Origin: Candidatus Methanoprimaticola hominis
GTDB taxonomy: Archaea > Thermoplasmatota > Thermoplasmata > Methanomassiliicoccales > Methanomethylophilaceae
Direction: 5' to 3'
Length of the DNA: 6,499 bases
Assembly (NCBI GenBank): GCA_006954465.1
Contig: LVVU01000065.1
Coordinates: 1-6,499 of the forward strand
Under the pieces are notes generated by a model. It was not told where the DNA came from, searched no databases, and saw only the letters and a list, made by a program, of their open reading frames with translations. The stretch's first letter is position 1; each line of letters begins with the position of its first letter. The position numbers and the translations under genes are program-made. Below are positions 1-4,783 of the stretch, piece after piece.

Positions 1-125
1 GCATCTGCACGAGCCCCGGGGTCCGAAATAGAATCGATGGAAAGAAACGGAGAAAACTCGTCTTTTACGGATCAGGACGAGCTCACTGAAAATTCAATAT
101 ATCCAATAGCTGGATGTCGAACCAG

Positions 126-133
126 TATATATA
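126..133 (+). promoter_or_regulatory. TATA-like element
   Basis: An eight-base alternating run TATATATA lies in an AT-rich context. An archaeal TATA box here would place transcription start near 155-160, about 35-40 bases before the ATG of the small ORF at 195. The run is palindromic, so it gives no direction by itself. The + strand is assigned only because purP and the small ORF lie downstream. It could be chance in AT-rich sequence. Confidence 0.25.
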
Positions 134-194
134 GAGAATTGAATATTGAAAGTGTATCAAAACTGACCATTAGACGCCTAACCGCCAGGATATT

Positions 195-365
195 ATGCAT
201 CTGGCACTACATGGATTCTGGATACTCGATGGCGCAGATACGGCCGATGTGATAAGGCACCTTCGCATGAATCGGATCATGGTGGGGAAGGACATCTGGC
301 CTGGATCGAACATGAATGTTGGTGATCCGAACCGTCTAATACGTTCCCATCTACATCTTCGATAG
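195..365 (+). CDS. Doubtful small ORF, 56 aa, unknown
   Basis: ATG at 195 opens a 56-codon frame ending in TAG at 363-365. The product begins MHLALHGFWILDGADTADVI and is moderately basic. It has no signal peptide, obvious membrane helix or family motif that I recognise. In its favour are an AGGA four bases before the ATG and the TATA-like run about 65 bases upstream. Against it are its short length and its TAG stop, where the four confident genes ending in this window use TGA. There is also no homology I can name. It may be a chance frame, the remnant of a decayed gene, or a real small protein. I keep it at low confidence. Confidence 0.2.
   Translation: MHLALHGFWILDGADTADVIRHLRMNRIMVGKDIWPGSNMNVGDPNRLIRSHLHLR
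303..328. other. Imperfect nested hairpin
   Basis: GGATC (303-307) pairs with GATCC (324-328), and inside them AACAT (309-313) pairs with ATGTT (316-320), separated by a small asymmetric internal loop. There is no T-tract after it on either strand, so it does not look like a terminator. It could be a protein-binding dyad or chance. Confidence 0.2.
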
Positions 366-381
366 GAGATCACCCATCTCC
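365..381. promoter_or_regulatory. Perfect 6-bp dyad upstream of purP promoter
   Basis: GGAGAT (365-370) and ATCTCC (376-381) form an exact inverted repeat with a 5-base spacer, ending about 37 bases before the purP TATA-like element. The size and position would suit an operator or activator site for the purP unit, but nothing identifies a regulator, and the dyad is short enough to arise by chance. Confidence 0.2.
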
Positions 382-417
382 CCTGTTCCACGAAACCACC
401 CCAGGGCCGTTGACACG

Positions 418-426
418 CATAAATAC
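418..426 (+). promoter_or_regulatory. Probable TATA box of purP
   Basis: CATAAATAC sits about 33 bases before the purP ATG in otherwise GC-rich sequence. With the usual archaeal spacing, transcription would start near 445-450, giving a very short leader of roughly ten bases. AGAGG at 448-452, six bases from the ATG, could act as a weak ribosome binding site or be dispensable on a nearly leaderless mRNA. Confidence 0.5.
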
Positions 427-458
427 CCGCACCAACTATCCGTCGCCAGAGGCTTATC

Positions 459-1616
459 ATGATCAGCAGAGACGTTGTTCTCGGCAACCTCGAGAAATAC
501 AATCTCGACGATGCCAAGATCGGGGTCCTGGCTTCCCACTCCGCGCTGGACACCTGCGAGGGCGCGGTAACGGAGGGTTTCAGGACGGTCGCCGTCTGCC
601 AGAAGGGCAGGGATGCGGCATTCTCAAGGTACTTCCGTGCCCAGAGGGACTCGGACGGGAACCTCAGGCGCGGCGTGGTCGACGACACCATCATGCTCGA
701 CAGGTTCGGCGACATAATGAGGCCCGAGGTCCAGCAGGACATCATGTCCAGGAACGCACTCTTCGTTCCGAACAGGTCCTTCACATCCTACAACCCCATC
801 GACGCGGTCGAGGACGACTTCGCCGTCCCCCTGGTCGGAAGCAGGAACCTGCTCCGCTCCGAGGAGAGGGGAGAGGAAAGGGACTACTACTGGCTGCTCG
901 AGCAGGCAGGGATGCCCTTCCCCCAGAAGGTCGAGAAGCCCGAGGACATCGACGGGCTCACCATCATCAAGGTCCACCACAAGGTCAAGAAGCTCGAGAG
1001 GGGATTCTTCACCGCCAAGGACTACGAGCAGTTCGTGCAGAAGTCGGAGGAGCTCATCGCCCAGGACGTCCTGGAGCCGGACTTCCTCCAGCACGCCAGG
1101 ATGGAGAAGTACATCATCGGTCCCGTCTTCAACCTCGACTTCTTCTACGACCCCCTCGAGGAGAAGGGCGAGAAAGTCGAGCTCCTCGGAGTCGACTGGA
1201 GGTTCGAGAGCTCCCTCGACGGATACGTCAGGCTCCCCGCCAAGCAGCAGGTGGAGCTGGAGGAGGACGGCATCATCCCCGAGTACACCGTCTGCGGACA
1301 CAACTCGGCCACGATGAGGGAGTCCCTCCTGGACAAGGCCTTCGAGCTCGCCGAGAAGTACGTCGCGGCGACCAAGAAGTTCTACGACCCCGGGATCATC
1401 GGACCCTTCTGCCTGCAGACCTGCATCGACAAGGATCTGAAGTTCCACATCTACGACGTCGCCCCCAGGATCGGAGGCGGCACCAACGTCCACATGTCCG
1501 TCGGACACCCCTACGGCAACACCCTCTGGAGGACCAATATGTCGTCCGGCAGGAGGCTGTCCAAGATGGTGCGCGAAGCCATAGAGCAGGAGCGCGTGGA
1601 CGAGATCGTCACATGA
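459..1616 (+). CDS. purP: PurP, FAICAR synthetase (formate-dependent)
   Basis: This is 5-formaminoimidazole-4-carboxamide ribonucleotide synthetase, the ATP-grasp enzyme that many archaea use to formylate AICAR with free formate and ATP, the penultimate step of IMP synthesis. It acts in the cytoplasm. The 385-aa product is close to, slightly longer than, the usual length of about 360. The family N-terminus is clear: SHSALDTCEGAVTEGF at residues 27-42. It is followed by FVPNRSFTSYN (102-112), the VPLVGSRNLLRSEER block (123-137, where GNR is commoner than GSR), and the C-terminal ATP-grasp signature RIGGGTNVHMSVGHPYGN (337-354). The ATG at 459 starts at the expected family N-terminus and has a TATA element and a weak AGAGG upstream. 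Codon use is GC-rich, like argS. It stops with TGA and is followed closely by a membrane-protein gene. The assignment is based on recalled family motifs and I am very sure of it. Confidence 0.93.
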   Translation: MISRDVVLGNLEKYNLDDAKIGVLASHSALDTCEGAVTEGFRTVAVCQKGRDAAFSRYFRAQRDSDGNLRRGVVDDTIMLDRFGDIMRPEVQQDIMSRNALFVPNRSFTSYNPIDAVEDDFAVPLVGSRNLLRSEERGEERDYYWLLEQAGMPFPQKVEKPEDIDGLTIIKVHHKVKKLERGFFTAKDYEQFVQKSEELIAQDVLEPDFLQHARMEKYIIGPVFNLDFFYDPLEEKGEKVELLGVDWRFESSLDGYVRLPAKQQVELEEDGIIPEYTVCGHNSATMRESLLDKAFELAEKYVAATKKFYDPGIIGPFCLQTCIDKDLKFHIYDVAPRIGGGTNVHMSVGHPYGNTLWRTNMSSGRRLSKMVREAIEQERVDEIVT

Positions 1617-1626
1617 GGCGGTTGGA

Positions 1627-2265
1627 ATGAAGACAGGATACGTCGCGGCGATCGCGGTGCTGGCGATGCTCGCCCTGGCCGTGGTCCCCGCAATCGGAGA
1701 GGACGCAGATGCCATCACGTACCTCGACACGTCAAAGGACTACTTCGAGTTCGACAACATGAACGGAGGCACGCTGACCTTCGGCGTCGACAACCAGAAA
1801 GGCGGTTCGTTCGTCATGGACGTCGTCGTCCTCGATGAGAGCAAGAACGAAGTGGCCTCCAAGAACGGGATAAACATCCCTGCCGGCGAGAAGACCGAAG
1901 TCTCCATCAAGATGAGCGACTTCAAGTCCGTCGGTACCCACACCCTCACCATCGTGTGCACCCCGGAGAGCCAGTTCCCGCCTATGCAGAACACCAACAC
2001 CGTGACCGTCGAGGTCACCAAGAACCTCCTCTCCAACTGGGTCACCTACGTCGTGATCATCATCGTGATCATCGTCGTGGCCGTGTTCGTCTACCTGAAG
2101 ATCCGCGACTCGCCCAAGAAGAAGGTCGACATGACCTTCGAGCAGCTCGAGGAGCAGCGCAAGGCCGAGATGGCGACCAAGGGCGACAAGAAGAGGAAGA
2201 CCAAGGAGGCCGCCCCCACAACGGAGAGGCAGCGCTACCTGGCTGACAAGAAGAAGAAAGAGTGA
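1627..2265 (+). CDS. Secreted, C-terminally membrane-anchored protein, unknown
   Basis: I do not recognise a named family. The 212-aa product has a Sec-type signal peptide (K2, hydrophobic 5-23, likely cleavage around 24-29). An extracellular part of about 105 residues (30-134) shows alternating hydrophobic strands and the segment GTHTLTIVCTPE (103-114), suggesting an Ig-like or CARDB/NEW3-like beta-sandwich (inference). A single transmembrane helix spans about 138-157, rich in V and I. A cytoplasmic tail of about 55 residues is lysine- and glutamate-rich (FEQLEEQRKAEM, then KKRKTKE) and ends KKKKE, so the helix would be oriented N-out, C-in by the positive-inside rule. The start is the ATG ten bases after the purP stop, with GGCGG a short distance upstream, so it is probably co-transcribed with purP. 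The gene stops with TGA and a hairpin follows. It may be a cell-envelope protein; its link to purine synthesis may be only positional. Confidence 0.85.
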   Translation: MKTGYVAAIAVLAMLALAVVPAIGEDADAITYLDTSKDYFEFDNMNGGTLTFGVDNQKGGSFVMDVVVLDESKNEVASKNGINIPAGEKTEVSIKMSDFKSVGTHTLTIVCTPESQFPPMQNTNTVTVEVTKNLLSNWVTYVVIIIVIIVVAVFVYLKIRDSPKKKVDMTFEQLEEQRKAEMATKGDKKRKTKEAAPTTERQRYLADKKKKE

Positions 2266-2273
2266 ATCAAACC

Positions 2274-2303
2274 GACCGCGGCTCCGGTCGCGGTCCTCTT
2301 CCT
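2274..2303. terminator. GC-rich hairpin between converging genes
   Basis: GACCGCG (2274-2280) pairs perfectly with CGCGGTC (2289-2295) around an 8-base loop. On the + strand a pyrimidine-rich CTCTTCCTT follows, eight bases after the upstream gene's stop. On the - strand the hairpin lies about ten bases beyond the stop of the converging gene and is followed by GGTTTGATT. It could therefore mark the 3' end of both transcripts. Archaeal termination usually relies on T-runs, which are weak here, so the call is moderate. Confidence 0.5.
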
Positions 2304-2305
2304 TA

Positions 2306-4072
2306 TCAACGGTCCGTCGGACCGGATCGATCGGTTCCGATGCACCGATCCATTGCGATGGTCGGCACCTTGCCGTCGAATGCGATGCCGTAGAGGATCG
2401 TCTCACCCTTCAAACCGCTGGCGTACCTCCTCTCGCGTATCTGACGGAGAGCGCTCTGTGCGAGCTCCTCCATGCTCTCGCCGGCATTCCCCTTGTTGCG
2501 ACGCTTCACTTCGATGATGAGATTCGGCACGGATCCGGAGATGCTCTTCATACGGATGTCGGGATATCCGCTGCCCGCTTCATGATCGGCATATATCTCA
2601 TAGATCCCATGGGTCGTCGCCATCAGACCCGCGATGAAGGTCTGATACGAGTGTTCATCGTTCAATATGCGAACGCTGAGGATCTCCATCAGCTTCTCGA
2701 GATCGGACCTCGCTTGCTCGACATCGCCGGATATCATCGCATCGATGAGATCGCGCAGAACCATGCTCGTCCTCGGTCCGAACCTCTCGAGTATGGTCCT
2801 GGCGAAGACCTCAGCCACCTCCCGATTGGGTATCGACACTGCATATCCGTTCTTCAACGGAGTGGCGTTCAGATATCCTGATGCCACCATGACGGAGTAC
2901 ACGGCATCGCCGGAGTATCCGAGATCGCAGAACGCCATCTCGCTCTGGATTCCGACTGCCACCGATCCTCCAGCGCATAGCTCCTTCAGCTCATTCCATC
3001 TGCCCCGATCGGTATAACGGAGCAACTCCTCGATTATCGAGTTGCTGCTGGTGTTCGCCCAGTAGACATCCGGCTTGCAACCCCTCTTCACATAGTTGAT
3101 GATGCTCCACGGGTTGTAGACATCCACCGAACCGAACCGATATCCGTCATACCACTCCTTGGCCTCGGAGATCCTGTCAGGGTGATCGTTGTCGATCAGC
3201 AGCTTCTCCACTTCAGCCTGGGTGAATCCGTACATCTCATCATACTGATCGGAGAGGACATCGTTCACCTCCAGATTGTTCAACCCGGAGAAGATGCTCT
3301 CCTTGGAAATCTTCATGACGCCGGTGACGACTGCGAATCTCAAGGAATCGTTATCCTTCAAAGCCGAGCCCAGCAGAGTCCTCATGAAATCCACTATCTT
3401 CTCATGATCCTCTGGATTCTTGTAGGCCTTATTCATCGCGTTATCATACTCGTCGAGGAGGATTACGACCTTTCTCCCATAATGCAACTCGAGCATCCTG
3501 CAGAGATCCTGAATGCAGGTGCTTAGATTGTACTCATCAGCACGCTTCTCGCATATCTTCCTGAAGTCCTCGCGATTGGTCGGACTCAATCTCGGGGAAT
3601 CACTCAGCTCAAGAAAATCGTGATACACCCAGGATACGTTCTTCTCGAACTGCTTGAGAAACGAAACGTAAGATCCATTGCCTGATTCTTTAAAGGAGAT
3701 ATTGATCACGACATTGGTGTTCTTTTCAAGATCGTTCGGACGCCTTTCGGAGATCTTCAGGCCCTTGAAATGATCGGGTCCGTCGACATATCTCATGTTG
3801 AGGTAGCTGTCCAGCATGCTGAGGTTCAGAGACTTGCCGAACCTGCGGGGACGGGTGATGAGAGTGACCTTCGCCGTCGATTTCAACAATTCGTCGATGA
3901 ACAGGGACTTGTCTACGAAATAGAGATCCTTATTTCTCAACTCTCTGAAATCATTCTCTCCTACAGGCATTCCCTCCAAGGCTGCTCCCCCCGATTCCAT
4001 ATCCGCAAGCCTGGTTATCAACCTGAGCCTTCCGCTCCCATCGTCCTTCATGCTCGAAGGAACGTCTGCCAT
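2306..4072 (-). CDS. DUF1703 protein: AAA-ATPase-like plus PD-(D/E)XK nuclease domain
   Basis: This is a 588-aa member of the AAA-ATPase_like (PF09820) / DUF1703-PDDEXK_9 (PF08011) family, whose function is not established. In order I see: the family opening PVGENDF (36-42) with VDKS (53-56); a P-loop-like RPRRFGKS (74-81), the family's form of Walker A; Walker B-like KVVILLDEYD (201-210); TGVMKISKESIFSGLNN (250-266); WYDGYRFG (307-314) and YNPWS (319-323); and a C-terminal nuclease-like domain with GSGYPD (500-505) and IIEVKRR (519-525), the D and E-x-K of a PD-(D/E)XK site. All key residues look intact. The start at 4072 was chosen because AGGAG lies four bases before it and a TATA-like box about 40 bases upstream. 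ATG at 3970, with GGAGG only two bases away, begins exactly at the family N-terminus (554 aa), and 4000 and 4108 are also possible. The DNA is visibly richer in A+T than its neighbours, suggesting transfer or family expansion. It ends with tandem TGA TAA. Confidence 0.92.
   Translation of the reverse strand: MADVPSSMKDDGSGRLRLITRLADMESGGAALEGMPVGENDFRELRNKDLYFVDKSLFIDELLKSTAKVTLITRPRRFGKSLNLSMLDSYLNMRYVDGPDHFKGLKISERRPNDLEKNTNVVINISFKESGNGSYVSFLKQFEKNVSWVYHDFLELSDSPRLSPTNREDFRKICEKRADEYNLSTCIQDLCRMLELHYGRKVVILLDEYDNAMNKAYKNPEDHEKIVDFMRTLLGSALKDNDSLRFAVVTGVMKISKESIFSGLNNLEVNDVLSDQYDEMYGFTQAEVEKLLIDNDHPDRISEAKEWYDGYRFGSVDVYNPWSIINYVKRGCKPDVYWANTSSNSIIEELLRYTDRGRWNELKELCAGGSVAVGIQSEMAFCDLGYSGDAVYSVMVASGYLNATPLKNGYAVSIPNREVAEVFARTILERFGPRTSMVLRDLIDAMISGDVEQARSDLEKLMEILSVRILNDEHSYQTFIAGLMATTHGIYEIYADHEAGSGYPDIRMKSISGSVPNLIIEVKRRNKGNAGESMEELAQSALRQIRERRYASGLKGETILYGIAFDGKVPTIAMDRCIGTDRSGPTDR
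2310..2324. other. Short perfect hairpin at a gene end
   Basis: CGGTCC (2310-2315) and GGACCG (2319-2324) form a perfect 6-bp stem with a 3-base loop, within the last codons of the DUF1703 gene and beside its stop. Further overlapping dyads built on GGATCG/CGATCC lie in 2324-2351. It may add to 3'-end formation or mRNA stability, or merely reflect repetitive C-terminal codons. Confidence 0.3.
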
Positions 4073-4095
4073 GTCTCTCCTGTGGGACATGACGG

Positions 4096-4782
4096 TCATG
4101 ATTCGCATTCTGAAGATAAAGGGAGATCAGTGCATGCAGTGCTGCGTCGCATCCCCCGGACGAAATGATGACTCCGGGGATCCCATGGACGGTCGCGAAC
4201 ATCCGAGGCTATGGCGGGAGACGATGCGGGCCCGGAGGCCCGCTGAAGAAGGAAGGACGTTTGTCCGACTCCGGCGGAACCCCGTCGGAGCCTGAGCTTC
4301 GGATCCCTCAGATCCAGCAGGGCGACGTCGCGCCGGTCGATGAAGAATCCGATCTTCTTGTGCAGGAGGATGGAAGGGGCGTTGTCGGGCTGGATCATGC
4401 TGTGCGCCACGGTGGCGCCCATCTCCCGGCCCTTGAGCACGCACTCCCTCAGGAGGCGGTATCCGATCTCGTTCCTCCTGAAGTACGGGTGCACGCCCAT
4501 GTTCTCTATCCAGAGCAGATTGTCCTCGTCGCAGATGTGATGGAGCATCTGAGCGAAGATGAATCCGACGATCTCCCCGTCCTCCTCGGCTACGAAGCTC
4601 AGTCCGCTGTCCAGGTAGGCCTTGAAGTGCCTGGGGGAGCTGGCCCCCAGACCGTCCTTCCAGTCCTGGGGCAGGTCCTCCCACTTGTTCTCCAGCGTCG
4701 CGGAGAAGTACTCGCGTATCAGCGACACCTCGAGCTCGCGGACATTCTCGATGTCCTTGATGCGGACGTTGCGGAACTCCAT
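4096..4782 (-). CDS. GNAT family N-acetyltransferase with odd C-terminal tail
   Basis: The protein has 228 aa and a GNAT fold in residues 1 to about 157. Such enzymes transfer acetyl from acetyl-CoA to a protein N-terminus, lysine or small amine; the substrate here is unknown. Visible blocks are VRIKDIENVRELE near the start, GLSFVAEEDGEIVGFIF (60-76, strands 3-4), IENMGVHPYFRRNEIGYRLL (92-111, strand 4 and the acetyl-CoA loop), and DNAPSILLHKKIGFF (133-147, the C-terminal block). The cofactor loop, usually R/Q-x-x-G-x-G/A, reads RRNEIG, with Glu in place of the first Gly. Start ATG lies one base after the argS TGA, with GAGGAG upstream inside argS, so the two are translationally coupled. From about residue 163 the sequence is rich in R, S, P and G, unlike GNAT, and its DNA contains two hairpins and the next gene's promoter. 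The tail may result from loss of an ancestral stop or from a sequence error. Confidence 0.85.
   Translation of the reverse strand: MEFRNVRIKDIENVRELEVSLIREYFSATLENKWEDLPQDWKDGLGASSPRHFKAYLDSGLSFVAEEDGEIVGFIFAQMLHHICDEDNLLWIENMGVHPYFRRNEIGYRLLRECVLKGREMGATVAHSMIQPDNAPSILLHKKIGFFIDRRDVALLDLRDPKLRLRRGSAGVGQTSFLLQRASGPASSPAIASDVRDRPWDPRSHHFVRGMRRSTACTDLPLSSECES
4113..4120 (-). promoter_or_regulatory. Probable TATA box of the DUF1703 gene
   Basis: Read on the - strand this is TTTATCTT. A start of transcription about 25 bases on would fall near 4091, leaving a leader of about 19 bases that carries AGGAG before the ATG at 4072. This ordered set (TATA, start, ribosome binding site, ATG) is the main argument for that start codon. 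The element lies inside the tail of the GNAT reading frame, which ends at 4096. Confidence 0.45.
4226..4243. other. GC-rich hairpin in the GNAT tail
   Basis: GCGGGCC (4226-4232) and GGCCCGC (4237-4243) form a perfect 7-bp stem with a 4-base loop. It lies within the part of the GNAT frame that does not resemble the family. It could be a transcription-end or RNA-stability element for the argS-GNAT unit if the true GNAT stop was once upstream. There is no T-run beside it. Confidence 0.35.
4269..4290. other. Second hairpin in the GNAT tail
   Basis: CTCCGGCGG (4269-4277) pairs with CCGTCGGAG (4282-4290) around a 4-base loop. One of the nine pairs is a G-U wobble in + strand RNA and a C-A mismatch in - strand RNA. 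It begins right where the GNAT protein stops resembling its family (about residue 165), as expected of a 3' non-coding hairpin rather than a coding region. Confidence 0.35.
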
Positions 4783-4783
4783 C

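Larger units (their letters stand above)
1..458. other. Non-coding stretch upstream of purP
   Basis: No gene here is well supported. Bases about 85-165 are strongly AT-rich compared with the rest of the window. They contain a TATA-like run (126-133), an inverted repeat TTCAATAT (93-100) / ATATTGAA (143-150), and a short dyad ATCCA (101-105) / TGGAT (111-115). The + frame starting at base 1 is open to the TGA at 250-252, so the tail of an upstream gene entering the window cannot be excluded. However, its translation is rich in codons such as ATA and AGA that the neighbouring genes rarely use, and I recognise no family. Bases 195-365 hold a doubtful small ORF. Bases 303-328 form an imperfect nested hairpin and 365-381 a perfect 6-bp dyad. 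The purP promoter follows. I see no tRNA, CRISPR array or insertion-sequence end. Confidence 0.6.

Noticed and set aside
1..28. Palindromic GC-rich start (CCCCGGGG) resembling a tRNA arm
   Set aside because: I could not assemble acceptor, anticodon and T arms on either strand; only a short palindrome is seen.
363..381. TAG followed at once by a hairpin, reminiscent of a pyrrolysine insertion context
   Set aside because: Reading through would enter the spurious frame over purP. The small ORF itself is doubtful and no pyrrolysine-type enzyme is nearby.
170..784. - strand frame covering the upstream region and purP 5' end
   Set aside because: Most of it is antisense to purP, and there is no recognisable domain or ribosome binding site.
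410..1630. 406-codon + strand frame overlapping purP
   Set aside because: It is out of frame with purP and gives an Arg/Gly/His-rich product with no domain. GC-rich codon bias in purP removes stops from this frame.
624..1730. 368-codon - strand frame antisense to purP
   Set aside because: The product is a monotonous Val/Leu/Asp/Glu composition typical of the antisense of a GC-rich gene, with no motif; purP is certain.
1732..2406. 224-codon - strand frame antisense to the membrane-protein gene
   Set aside because: The product is His/Asp/Val/Leu-rich mirror sequence. It crosses the terminator hairpin and the end of the DUF1703 gene.
4127..4684. Alternative - strand frame inside the GNAT gene, and a frameshift explanation for the GNAT tail
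   Set aside because: The frame is Arg/Pro/Gly-rich with no GNAT motifs, and neither alternative frame gives a family-like ending after residue 157, so a simple frameshift does not explain the tail.
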